NCBI GenBank assembly: GCA_030529625.1
Contig: JAUMWN010000023.1
Location: forward strand, 1-32,723
Direction of reading: 5' to 3'
Source of the DNA: Coriobacteriales bacterium
GTDB taxonomy: Bacteria > Actinomycetota > Coriobacteriia > Coriobacteriales > Atopobiaceae
Length of the DNA stretch: 32,723 nt
In this document: positions 1 through 6,782 of the stretch, piece after piece
How positions within the stretch are numbered: position 1 is the first letter of the stretch
Layout of the letters: every line of letters begins with the position of its first letter
Made by a program: the position numbers and the translations under genes
The notes under the pieces: model-generated
Seen by the model: the letters and a program-made list of their open reading frames with translations, nothing else
Told to the model about the DNA's origin: nothing
The model's database searches: none

Positions 1-133
1 ACCTCTTGAGCCACTCGTACATCGACGCGGCGTGCACGTGGTTCAGCGCGCACCAGTCGTGCACCTTCATGCCGCTGGCGATCAGCTGCTCGCACCTCGT
101 GCGCCAGAAGTCCCTCGATCCGTGTTCCGCCAT
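1..133 (-). CDS. IS66-type accessory protein (TnpA-like), 5' part, runs off the left edge
   Basis: An ATG at 133 on the minus strand opens a frame that stays open to base 1, giving 44 residues. The N-terminus carries the pattern W-R, then a short helix, then SGMKVHDWCALNH and a Y-x-W-L-K-R element. This matches the small helix-turn-helix orfA protein of IS66-family elements, in which W..R...SG.....WC..N......Y.W is typical. That protein is a DNA-binding accessory factor encoded upstream of tnpB and the DDE transposase. The rest of the gene and any transposase lie left of the window. The family is recognised from pattern memory, so an unrelated small HTH protein remains possible. Confidence 0.6.
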   Translation of the reverse strand, partial: MAEHGSRDFWRTRCEQLIASGMKVHDWCALNHVHAASMYEWLKR

Positions 134-204
134 CGCCCGCACCTCCCGTCCGATCGTTTGGTGCGATTGTCGTACGGCATGGATTCTGGCTCAAGACGCG
201 AGAT

Positions 205-217
205 AGTTACCGTTTAC
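205..217. mobile_element. possible IS66-type terminal end
   Basis: Read on the minus strand, bases 217 to 205 begin GTAAACGGTAAC, and IS66-family terminal repeats typically begin GTAA. The position, about 75-85 bp upstream of the IS66-like orfA, fits an element end. The other end and the target duplication are outside the window, so this boundary is a guess. Confidence 0.3.
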
Positions 218-250
218 GTACATGAGGATCGACCGGACTGGACAGGCGGG

Positions 251-1210
251 CTATCTCACTGCTGCATAGCGCCCCCGCGACGCCCATAGCGCGTCGACCA
301 CCGCGCCGATGTCGGCGGTGAGCGTGAGGGAGCGCTCGGCGCCTATGGGCGGGGCGGACTCCTCTCCCAAGTTCACGCAGGCATATGTCGATCGCGGGTT
401 CTTGGCAAGCATGCTCCAGAACGGCATCTTGATGATGGCGGGCGTCATGGAGCTCACGCCCAGCTCCAGGAAGAGGACGCGGCCGGAGCCCTCCACGAGG
501 TGGCGCCTCAGGAACCCCTCGTAGGCCTCCTTCTGCCCCCGCCACATGTCGCCCTCGCAGAAGTTGACGTCGCGTGCCCAGGGAGCCATGAGCCAGTTGC
601 ACTCGGGGCAGCGTGGCAGGGCCTCGCCGTCGACCCGCGGCACGCCGTCGGGACCCGTGGCGACCGACTCGAGCGCCGCGGCCGCCGCCTCGCGCCAGGG
701 GTAGACGGCGCCGTGGCAGGGCTGGACGCACTGCAGGTAGCGCAGGTCCCCCTGGAAGAGCCACACGCGCCCCGGGCCGAAGGCGCGCGGGACCTGGCCG
801 TCCACGTTGGTCGTGATGACGAAGTGCTCCTTGCCCTCCAGCAGCGAGGCGAGCCTCTCATAGGGGGCGCCCAGGGGCAGCCCCTCGACGAGGCCCGAGA
901 CCGCCAGGTTGAAGGCCCACTGCTCCTCGGGAGTGGAGAACACGTGGTAGAGGCCGTCGAAGAGGGTCGAGAAGCCGTGCGCCCGGCCAAAGGCGCCCAG
1001 ACGCTCCTCGAAGAGCTCCGTGCCGTGGTAGAAGTCGTATCCGCAGGCGGTGGACATGCCGGAGCCAATCCCCACGGCGACGGCATCGGCGTCGTCGATC
1101 ATCCGCGCGAGACGCCCGACCTTCTCGGCGAAGAGCGACGGGGCCGCCGTGTCCTGGGGCGGGAGCTCTTGACCGAGCGTCTGCACGTAGAGCCTGCTTG
1201 GGTCTGCCAC
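251..1210 (-). CDS. Sir2-family NAD-dependent protein, class M (SirTM)-like
   Basis: A 319-residue Rossmann-type sirtuin. The NAD-binding motif GIGSGMS is at residues 47-53 and TTNVDGQ at 133-139. Four cysteines (161, 165, 201, 204) form the structural zinc site. Where deacetylase sirtuins have the catalytic histidine (HG motif), this protein has Gln in FQGDLRYLQC (Gln153). That substitution is the hallmark of class M sirtuins, which act as protein ADP-ribosyltransferases on lipoylated GcvH-like carriers and are usually encoded with a macrodomain hydrolase, GcvH-L and LplA2. None of those partners is next to it here. The start is a GTG, preceded 6-7 nt upstream by a strong AGGAGGAGG (about 1217-1225). 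It sits between an IS-like end and a phage-type lysis cassette, so horizontal origin is plausible. The substrate is unknown. Confidence 0.8.
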   Translation of the reverse strand: MADPSRLYVQTLGQELPPQDTAAPSLFAEKVGRLARMIDDADAVAVGIGSGMSTACGYDFYHGTELFEERLGAFGRAHGFSTLFDGLYHVFSTPEEQWAFNLAVSGLVEGLPLGAPYERLASLLEGKEHFVITTNVDGQVPRAFGPGRVWLFQGDLRYLQCVQPCHGAVYPWREAAAAALESVATGPDGVPRVDGEALPRCPECNWLMAPWARDVNFCEGDMWRGQKEAYEGFLRRHLVEGSGRVLFLELGVSSMTPAIIKMPFWSMLAKNPRSTYACVNLGEESAPPIGAERSLTLTADIGAVVDALWASRGRYAAVR

Positions 1211-1285
1211 GCTATGCCTCCTCCTGCATCGACTTGTCGACTGCCATTATCTCACCGCGGCACCGAGATTGTGACGCTAATGGAC

Positions 1286-1324
1286 ACTGCCTCCTGAGGA
1301 CGTAAGTCGATCTCGGGAGGCAGT
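1286..1324 (+). promoter_or_regulatory. hairpin sequestering the ribosome-binding site of the lysis cassette
   Basis: Bases 1286-1298 and 1312-1324 are inverted repeats of 13 nt with a single G-T wobble, separated by 13 nt. The 3' arm contains GGGAGG (1315-1320), the only good Shine-Dalgarno sequence for the ATG at 1330. A folded transcript would therefore hide the ribosome-binding site of the first lysis gene. It has no T-run, so it is not a standard terminator for + strand transcripts. Confidence 0.55.
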
Positions 1325-1329
1325 TCTTT

Positions 1330-1548
1330 ATGGAGTCAATCATCGTCGCTTGCATCACGGGGGTGGTCACCCTCGTCGGCGTGATCCTCTCCAACTCGAA
1401 GAGCAGGGCCGTCATGGAAGTGAAGCTCGACGCCCTCACGGAGAAGGTCGAGAAGCACAACCAGGTCCTTGAGCGCACCTACCGGCTCGAGCAGGACATG
1501 GCTGTCGCGAAGAACGACATCGAGCAGCTGCAGAGGAAGGTGGGCTGA
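1330..1548 (+). CDS. small membrane-anchored coiled-coil protein, XhlA/holin-like
   Basis: A 72-residue protein with one N-terminal hydrophobic segment (about residues 4-20) followed by a charged helix with heptad spacing (about 28-70). This architecture is common in phage haemolysin XhlA-type accessory holins, although XhlA usually has the opposite order, with the membrane segment at the C-terminus. It is the first gene of a tightly packed + strand cassette: its stop is followed by one base and then the start of the next holin-like gene. The ribosome-binding site GGGAGG lies inside a hairpin arm. Function is inferred from position and topology; there is no diagnostic motif. Confidence 0.6.
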   Translation: MESIIVACITGVVTLVGVILSNSKSRAVMEVKLDALTEKVEKHNQVLERTYRLEQDMAVAKNDIEQLQRKVG

Positions 1549-1549
1549 C

Positions 1550-1789
1550 ATGGAGAAGTTTCTATCGAGCAACGAGTGGCAATGGCGACTGGCGCGAACC
1601 ATCGTGCAGGGCGTGCTTGGCGTTTTCATCGCCAACATCGACCTGATCATCGGCTTTGCGGTGCTTGACCCGACGATGCGGGCCCTGGTCGTGGCCTTCG
1701 TGATGGCGATTCTCTCGCCGATCATGGCGGCCATGGGCGGCGATGACGACACCCCGCAGATCCCGAGGGGTGAGGCGCGTGGGGCTTAA
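1550..1789 (+). CDS. phage-type holin-like membrane protein
   Basis: The ATG at 1550 gives 79 residues; the same frame is open further upstream, but this start follows the preceding stop by one base and suits the operon. Two hydrophobic segments (about residues 17-37 and 43-61) flank a short loop, with a charged tail (GGDDD... to RGEARGA) typical of small holins or of the phage_holin families in actinobacterial prophages. Holins oligomerise in the membrane and release endolysin at the end of a lytic cycle. The next gene, a GH25 lysozyme, overlaps its 3' end by about 11 bases. The family is assigned from topology and from the neighbouring endolysins. Confidence 0.65.
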   Translation: MEKFLSSNEWQWRLARTIVQGVLGVFIANIDLIIGFAVLDPTMRALVVAFVMAILSPIMAAMGGDDDTPQIPRGEARGA

Positions 1790-2387
1790 CGGAATCGACA
1801 TTAGCTCCTGGCAGGACGACCTGATCGTCTCTCGGATGAGCGGTTGCGACTTCATCATCGTGAAGGCGACCGGCGGCAAGGGCTACAAGAACGAGTGCTT
1901 CGAGAGGCACGCCAACGACACGCTCTCCTGCGGGAAGCTCCTTGGCTGCTACCACTACGCGCATGACCGTGGATACGAGGGCTCGGCTACTGAGGAGGCC
2001 GACCACTTCATCAACGCATTCAGGCCCTACATCGGCAAGGCGATCCCGTTCCTGGACTGGGAGGCGGACACGCTGAGCCTGGGCGTCGCTTGGGCAAAGA
2101 CGTGGCTCAACCGCGTGAGGGACAAGACCGGCGTGACGCCTGGCATCTACACGAGCAAGTCGGTGTGCTTCGCCTACGACTGGTCCAGCGTGGCCAAGGC
2201 CTACCCGCTCTGGGTCGCGCAGTACCCCGACTACGAGGACACGGGGTTTCGAAGCGAGCCCTGGACCGACGGCTGGCACTTCGGCGCTTGGGCCTCGCCG
2301 CTGATCTTCCAGAACACGGGCACGGGAAGGATCGAGGGCTACTCCGGGCACCTCGACCTGTTCTACGGCACCAGGGCCGACTGGTAG
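1779..2387 (+). CDS. GH25 family lysozyme (endolysin)
   Basis: A 202-residue glycoside hydrolase family 25 muramidase that cleaves the MurNAc-GlcNAc bond of peptidoglycan. The domain fills the whole protein: it opens with GIDISSWQ (Asp7) and carries the catalytic pair in FLDWEAD (Asp93, Glu95), then YTSK, LWVAQYP and a C-terminal strand region. I chose the GTG at 1779 because a purine-rich GAGGGGTGAGG precedes it and because GH25 endolysins normally begin directly with this motif; an ATG at 1743 in the same frame would add 12 residues. It has no cell-wall-binding domain and no signal peptide, so it would rely on the upstream holins. A second lysin with binding repeats follows immediately. Confidence 0.9.
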   Translation: MGLNGIDISSWQDDLIVSRMSGCDFIIVKATGGKGYKNECFERHANDTLSCGKLLGCYHYAHDRGYEGSATEEADHFINAFRPYIGKAIPFLDWEADTLSLGVAWAKTWLNRVRDKTGVTPGIYTSKSVCFAYDWSSVAKAYPLWVAQYPDYEDTGFRSEPWTDGWHFGAWASPLIFQNTGTGRIEGYSGHLDLFYGTRADW

Positions 2388-2435
2388 AGGCGCTGCGCGG
2401 TGGCCGGCGCCTCTGCTGCCGAGGAGGTGGAGGAA

Positions 2436-3404
2436 GTGAGCATCAGCAGGGCCAACGTGGCTGCGCAGATCATGGAGCACCTCTGCAACTGCGCGGAGCA
2501 CGGCTACTCGCAGCCCGGGCGACACGGGACGTCGGGCCATTGCAACGTGGCTACCGATGCCAGCACCGTGAAGGTGACCAAGGGCGACCGGGACTGTTCG
2601 TCTGCCGTGTGCGAGGCTTGGGAGCTCGCGCTTGCCGGCACTGCCTACGACGGCCTGATCACCCGCTACAACTGGACCGGCGGCATGCGCGAGATGTTCG
2701 TGGGCTCGGGTCTTTTCTCCTGGAAGTCCATGAGCTTCAACGCCTCTCGTGGCGACATCTATCTCGACGAGGAGAACCATACGGCCATGTGCATCCGCAA
2801 CGACAACACGGCCGATCTCTTGGGGGAGTTCAGCATCTCGGAGACTGGTGGGATTGACGGCGAGCCTGGCGACCAGACAGGGCGTGAGAGCTGGGTTCAC
2901 GACTACTACTCGGGGAGCTGGGACGGCATCTTGCATTACAACGGCAAGGCCGACGGCGGCGCTGTTGATGGTGGCGCGGACACGCCCTCAGGTGATGTTG
3001 CGGACTTGGCTCGAATGGTCATCGCAGGCGAATTCGGCAACGGCGACGCGAGGAAGACCGCTCTTGGATCGCGCTATGACGAGGTGCAGGCTGAGGTCAA
3101 CCGAATCCTGCTAGGAGGTGAATCCTCCGGCATCGACGTCGACGCCATGGCGCGGCGTGTGATCGCGGGAGAGTTCGGCAATGGTGACGAGCGCAAGAGG
3201 AGACTTGGGTCGAACTACGATGCGGTACAGCGACGCGTGAACGAGATACTTGGCTCTGCTGGCACGAGCTCGACATCGATTGATGTTGACGCGATGGCAC
3301 GAGCCGTCATCCGGGGCGATTATGGAAACGGCGAGGAGCGCAAGCGTCGCTTGGGTTCGTACTACAGCATTGTCCAGGCGCGAGTGAACCAGATGCTGTC
3401 ATGA
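2436..3404 (+). CDS. peptidoglycan amidohydrolase (Amidase_5-like) with three CW_7 repeats
   Basis: From the GTG at 2436 the protein has 322 residues. The ribosome-binding site is AGGAGG, 8 nt upstream; an in-frame GTG at 2400 would add 12 residues but lacks such a site. Residues 1-130 resemble the phage NlpC/P60-like Amidase_5 fold, with the probable nucleophile Cys54 in GDRDCSSAVC and a histidine in ENHTAMC (His115). The C-terminal half holds three repeats (about 187-226, 234-273, 282-321) with the consensus DVDAMARxVIxGEFGNGxERKRRLG...VQxRVNxIL, the Cpl-7 (CW_7) cell-wall-binding repeat, which recognises muropeptide. Low-complexity Gly/Ser linkers separate them. It has no signal peptide and follows the GH25 gene by 48 bases. 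It should cleave the stem peptide and complement the muramidase. Confidence 0.85.
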   Translation: MSISRANVAAQIMEHLCNCAEHGYSQPGRHGTSGHCNVATDASTVKVTKGDRDCSSAVCEAWELALAGTAYDGLITRYNWTGGMREMFVGSGLFSWKSMSFNASRGDIYLDEENHTAMCIRNDNTADLLGEFSISETGGIDGEPGDQTGRESWVHDYYSGSWDGILHYNGKADGGAVDGGADTPSGDVADLARMVIAGEFGNGDARKTALGSRYDEVQAEVNRILLGGESSGIDVDAMARRVIAGEFGNGDERKRRLGSNYDAVQRRVNEILGSAGTSSTSIDVDAMARAVIRGDYGNGEERKRRLGSYYSIVQARVNQMLS

Positions 3405-3547
3405 GGCGGCGATGGCTGTGGCTGCGGGAGCAGGCGGGCTGGTTCATAGGAGACGCTCTTTGCCTCCTTCTGCTCATTCTGCTTCTGCCGCTTGTGCCGT
3501 TGCTCAAGGCGCTCGATGATGTTCGAAGCATCCACGATGACGAATAA
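3401..3547 (+). CDS. 48-aa single-span membrane peptide, coupled to the endolysin gene
   Basis: An ATG at 3401 overlaps the endolysin stop codon as ATGA, the classic arrangement for translational coupling. The 48-residue product starts basic (MRRRWLWLRE), has one strongly hydrophobic leucine-rich segment (about residues 15-35) and ends acidic (DDVRSIHDDE). It resembles other last-gene membrane peptides of phage lysis modules (antiholin or accessory holin), but it has no recognisable family motif. The next feature is a hairpin that probably ends the transcript. Confidence 0.45.
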   Translation: MRRRWLWLREQAGWFIGDALCLLLLILLLPLVPLLKALDDVRSIHDDE

Positions 3548-3550
3548 CAG

Positions 3551-3590
3551 CGAGGACCACCCATCTGTATGCGATGAGTGGCCCTCGTTC
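3551..3590. terminator. hairpin terminator between convergent genes
   Basis: Bases 3551-3565 and 3573-3587 pair over 13 of 15 positions with a 7-nt loop. The + strand continues GTTCGATTCT, a weak U-rich tail. It lies just after the lysis cassette and just before the 3' end of the minus-strand gene at 3609, where a shared terminator is expected. Confidence 0.5.
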
Positions 3591-3608
3591 GATTCTATGG
3601 CGGCTGCG

Positions 3609-3920
3609 TTACTCCAGCGGCTCCAAGTCGCGATAGAGCGGGTCGCCTTCGCCGACGAGAATGTCCCACCACCATTCGGGCGACTCGACGCCGGACTGGC
3701 AGAGCATGTCCAGAAGCTTGCTGCGAAGCTCTGGCGGCATGCTCTCGAAGTCTTCGCGCATCGCGTCGAGCATTGCCTTGCTCGTTGACATCATGTCGTT
3801 GCAGATCACCTTCTTTTCGTCGAGCGTGTAGCTCTCGGGCGAGTACAGGCAGAGGTCTGCGCGGAAGTAGGCCATATCCTCGGCCTGGGTGAGTTCGGTC
3901 ATCTTTGCTTCGTTGATCAT
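3609..3920 (-). CDS. hypothetical protein, 103 aa
   Basis: The start at 3920 was chosen because GGGAGA lies about 7 nt upstream; the frame stays open to 4061, but that extension would run through a long hairpin. The product begins MINEAKMTELTQAEDMAYFR and is acidic and soluble, with no membrane segment. It has helical stretches (MSTSKAMLDAMREDFESM, SKLLDMLCQSG) and a tryptophan-rich patch (EWWWDILVGEG). I do not recognise the family. It lies between the lysis cassette and guaA, separated from both by hairpins, so it is probably transcribed alone; it may be accessory DNA like its left-hand neighbours. Confidence 0.55.
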   Translation of the reverse strand: MINEAKMTELTQAEDMAYFRADLCLYSPESYTLDEKKVICNDMMSTSKAMLDAMREDFESMPPELRSKLLDMLCQSGVESPEWWWDILVGEGDPLYRDLEPLE

Positions 3921-3956
3921 TGCAGGTCTCCCTTGATAAATACTTGTACAGAAACG

Positions 3957-4021
3957 AACGCTCCTCCCGGGTTTTCCATGGAAGAATTCATGGAAGAAAT
4001 ATCCCGGAAGGAGCGTTTTCT
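3957..4021. terminator. long nested hairpin with T-run, probable (bidirectional) terminator
   Basis: Arms 3957-3971 and 4003-4017 pair over 14 of 15 positions. Between them lies a second inverted pair TTCCAT / ATGGAA, so the whole can fold into one long extended stem. The + strand ends CGTTTTCTTTTG, a good U-tract; the minus strand ends CGTTTCTG, which is weaker. It lies downstream of guaA on the minus strand and upstream of the 103-aa gene, so the minus-strand use would be guaA termination or attenuation of the small gene. Confidence 0.55.
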
Positions 4022-4123
4022 TTTGTGTTAGAGTGATGCGCCGAAAATGTCGACACACCACTTTTGACCTGCGGAAACGATGTGTTTCGGTGGAGAGTGT
4101 GGAAGAGTGTTTCTAGGCCAAAA

Positions 4124-5749
4124 TCACTCCCACTCTATGGTCGCCGGAGGTTTGGGGGTAATGTCGTAGACCACGCGGTTGACGCCTGACACCTCGCCCA
4201 CGATACGGCCAGAGATGCGCGCAAGCACCTCGTATGGCAGGCGGGCCCAATCCGCCGTCATCGCGTCGGCACTCTCCACCGCACGCAGAACAACCGTCTG
4301 GCCGTATGTGCGCTCGTCGCCCATCACGCCCACCGAGCGAATGCCAGGTAGCACCGCAAAGTACTGCCAGCAGCTGTGCTCCGAGTTACGATCGCCAGTT
4401 TTGGCAAACAAGTCCTCGTTGTAGGCATCCAGTTCCTGTCGCACGATGGCGTCGGCAGCCCGCAGCGTCTCCAGCTTTTGGGGCGTCACCTCACCAATGA
4501 TGCGGATGGCCAACCCAGGGCCTGGGAATGGCTGGCGATACACCATCTTCGCGGGAAGCCCCAGCGCCACGCCCAGCTCGCGTACCTCGTCCTTGAAGAA
4601 GCGATCGAGCGGCTCAATGAGGTCGAAGTGAATCCCGTCCGGGAAGGGAATGAGGTTGTGGTGGCTTTTGATCGTGCTTGCCTTTCCGCCAGTCTTGCGT
4701 GCGCCGCTTTCGATGATGTCTGGGTAGATGGTGCCCTGCGCCATCCAACGCACGCCATCGAGCCGCTGCGCCTCCTCAAAGAACACGCGCCAGAACTCGG
4801 AACCAATGCGGCGACGCTTCTCCTCGGGGTCGGTAACGCCAGCGAGCAGCTGCGAATAGCGTTGCTCGGCATGGACATGCACAAGCGGCATGCCAAATTG
4901 GTCGCGAAACACCTGCTCCACCATCTCGGGCTCGCCCGCCCGCAGCATGCCGTGGTTCACGAACACGCAGCACAGCTGTTCCCCAATGGCCTTGTACACG
5001 AGCGCGGCGACTACGCTGGAGTCAACGCCGCCCGAGAGACCCAGAATCACACGGTCTTGTCCCACCTGCTCGCGAATCTCTGCGACCTTGCGGTTGATAA
5101 TCGAGTCCATGGTCCAGGTTGGCTCAAGGCGGCATACGCCAAAGAGAAAGTTCTCTAGCATGCGGCGGCCGTAACTGGTGTGTCGCACCTCTGGATGGAA
5201 CTGCGTGGCGTACAGGCGTCGCTCGGCGCACTCCATGGCGGCGACTGGGCAGCTGTCCGTGCGCGCCGTCACCACAAATCCCTTCGGCACCTGGCTCACG
5301 GAATCGCGATGGCTCATCCATACGGTTTGTTCGGCAGGCGTTGACTCAAGCAGGTCGCTCGCTCCCTCGCGCACGAGCTGTGCGGGCCCGTACTCCCCCG
5401 CTTGCGCGTGCGCCACCTCACCACCAAGCGTGACCGTCATGAGCTGATGACCGTAGCAAAAGCCGAGAATGGGTATGCCTAGCTCAAGGATGTTTGGATC
5501 CACGCGCGGCGCGTCTTTTGCATACACGCTTGCCGGTCCACCCGAGAGGATGATGGCCGAAGGACCCATCGCCAAAAGCTCCTCGGCAGTCACGTCACAG
5601 GGCACGAGCTCTGAGTACACATGCAGGTCGCGCACCCGGCGCGCTATGAGCTGGCCGTACTGCGCCCCAAAGTCTATAACCACAACCTGTGGACTCGGGT
5701 CGTCGGCCAACGGTGTTGCTTGAGCCCCGTCCTGTGCGCGATTGACCAT
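4124..5749 (-). CDS. guaA: GMP synthase (glutamine-hydrolysing)
   Basis: A full-length, 541-residue GMP synthase that converts XMP, ATP and glutamine to GMP in the last step of guanine nucleotide synthesis. The class I glutamine amidotransferase half has the nucleophile Cys98 in GFCYGHQ and the His/Glu pair in QFHPEVRH (His185, Glu187). The ATP pyrophosphatase half has the PP-loop SGGVDSS at 239-245, and the dimerisation domain ends with the usual TIEWE. Tandem ATGs occur at 5752 and 5749, with GGGAG immediately upstream; the second gives the better spacing. The frame extends to 5926, but that part is through repeat-flanked intergenic DNA and does not resemble GuaA. A second GMP synthetase, lacking the amidotransferase half, lies 8 kb away. 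Confidence 0.96.
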   Translation of the reverse strand: MVNRAQDGAQATPLADDPSPQVVVIDFGAQYGQLIARRVRDLHVYSELVPCDVTAEELLAMGPSAIILSGGPASVYAKDAPRVDPNILELGIPILGFCYGHQLMTVTLGGEVAHAQAGEYGPAQLVREGASDLLESTPAEQTVWMSHRDSVSQVPKGFVVTARTDSCPVAAMECAERRLYATQFHPEVRHTSYGRRMLENFLFGVCRLEPTWTMDSIINRKVAEIREQVGQDRVILGLSGGVDSSVVAALVYKAIGEQLCCVFVNHGMLRAGEPEMVEQVFRDQFGMPLVHVHAEQRYSQLLAGVTDPEEKRRRIGSEFWRVFFEEAQRLDGVRWMAQGTIYPDIIESGARKTGGKASTIKSHHNLIPFPDGIHFDLIEPLDRFFKDEVRELGVALGLPAKMVYRQPFPGPGLAIRIIGEVTPQKLETLRAADAIVRQELDAYNEDLFAKTGDRNSEHSCWQYFAVLPGIRSVGVMGDERTYGQTVVLRAVESADAMTADWARLPYEVLARISGRIVGEVSGVNRVVYDITPKPPATIEWE

Positions 5750-5788
5750 CATGCTCCCTTTCCCCGTGCCTCCTCGCGTTCCGTCACC

Positions 5789-5794
5789 AGTATA
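5789..5794 (-). promoter_or_regulatory. candidate -10 box of guaA
   Basis: On the minus strand these bases read TATACT, preceded by GGT, about 40 nt upstream of the guaA start codon. A convincing -35 is not visible (CAACAA lies at 17-nt spacing), so this is a weak prediction. Confidence 0.35.
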
Positions 5795-5877
5795 ACCCGC
5801 AACGATTGACGTTGTTGGCGCTCTTCGCAACGTGGAAGCGTAAGGAAACATCCGAGAGTTTGGCATCGATGCATCGA

Positions 5878-6080
5878 TTTGGGCGCGTGAACGGTTGCTT
5901 TGGAAAGCATCGTTCACGCGCCCCATAAATTTTGGTCATAAATGCGCGCCAACAGGCATTTTGTTGCCCACCGCCCTCACATTTTGGGGCGCGTGAATTG
6001 AGGTGACGTGCCCCCAATTCACGCGCCCCAAAAAATAACATAATAGCATGCTCATCAACTGGGATTATACTGATTTGGCA
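5878..6080. repeat. double-hairpin intergenic repeat, copy 1
   Basis: The unit contains two hairpins. Hairpin A has arms 5881-5893 and 5911-5923 (GGGCGCGTGAACG and its complement), with a further 6-bp stem TGCTTT/AAAGCA in the loop. Hairpin B has arms 5982-6000 and 6015-6033, a perfect 19-bp pair with core GGGGCGCGTGAATTG. The spacer contains GCGCGCCAACAGGCATTTTG, and the tail TCATCAACTGGG is also conserved. A second copy of the same length and orientation is at 25228-25430. Its layout resembles REP/BIME or MITE elements. Confidence 0.85.
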
Positions 6081-6196
6081 TACAATCATGCAACATGTGA
6101 ACGACCGCATGGCTCATGAGCACACGCATGCCCCGCCAAACATCACAGGTTATCATCTAGCAGTTCCGTGTCACAGGTAGACCTAGGTGGTGCATG

Positions 6197-6724
6197 CTAT
6201 AGCACGCGCTCCAAGACCACAAAAGGCACGTGCGGGTCGTCCCTTGGTCCCACGTCCTGAACGCCCTCGCCCACCTTATAGAACCCCTCGCTCAGGTAAA
6301 GGGCTATGGCGGGCGCGTTGTTCGCCGTGGCATCGAGCCTCGCGGTACGCATGCCACGTGCTCGCGCAACGTTCAGGCATGCTGCCAGCAACTGTCGCGA
6401 GATGCCCCCGCCACGCCAACCCTCTCGTACCACCAACAGGTGAATCACGGCCACAAGGTGGTCGGGTACATCGCATAGCCAAGGGAGCTCACCATAGTCG
6501 TGACCAAGGTCGTGGTCTGTTCCCACGGCTCCAACCAGCGTGTCCCCCTCAAAGGCCACAAGCATGCCTTCGTCCAACACGAGCCCGCTCACGAACTCCC
6601 GCGAGGGATGACCGCCTCGACGCCAGCGACAATCGTACGGAGTGCCCACCATCGCGGTGGACACCCCGTCGTACAGGTCCATGATCGAATCAACATCGGC
6701 AGATACCGCCTGTCGTATATGCAT
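6197..6724 (-). CDS. GNAT family N-acetyltransferase
   Basis: A 175-residue acetyl-CoA-dependent acetyltransferase starting MHIRQAVSADVDSIMDLY, the usual beta1-alpha1 opening. The acetyl-CoA pyrophosphate loop is REGWRGGGISRQLL (the R/Q-x-x-G-x-G/A motif, degenerate), followed by ARARGMRTARLDATANNAPA and the typical LYLSEGFYKVGEG near the C-terminus. The substrate cannot be read from sequence; relatives acetylate small amines, amino acids or ribosomal N-termini. I placed the start at 6724 because GGAGGG lies 10 nt upstream; an in-frame ATG at 6742 adds six residues and has no ribosome-binding site. It is monocistronic, with no co-directional gene closely attached. Confidence 0.9.
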   Translation of the reverse strand: MHIRQAVSADVDSIMDLYDGVSTAMVGTPYDCRWRRGGHPSREFVSGLVLDEGMLVAFEGDTLVGAVGTDHDLGHDYGELPWLCDVPDHLVAVIHLLVVREGWRGGGISRQLLAACLNVARARGMRTARLDATANNAPAIALYLSEGFYKVGEGVQDVGPRDDPHVPFVVLERVL

Positions 6725-6782
6725 GCCACCCAGTCCCTCCATGCGCGCATTGGGAAGTCACTCGTGGCATCACTTTAGCGCA

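Larger units (their letters stand above)
5753..6196. other. 444-bp gap between guaA and the acetyltransferase gene
   Basis: No coding frame in this stretch looks real. It holds the guaA promoter region (5753-5870), one copy of the double-hairpin repeat (5878-6080), and about 115 bp with no recognisable structure (6081-6196). Confidence 0.6.

Noticed and set aside
207..764. A 185-residue minus-strand open frame inside the sirtuin gene
   Set aside because: It is a shadow frame of GC-rich codons, rich in Arg/Gly/Ala, with no domain.
1722..2936. A 404-residue minus-strand frame across the lysis genes
   Set aside because: It is antisense to a well-supported GH25 and amidase; the composition (Val/Ala/Arg/His) is typical of antisense GC-rich frames.
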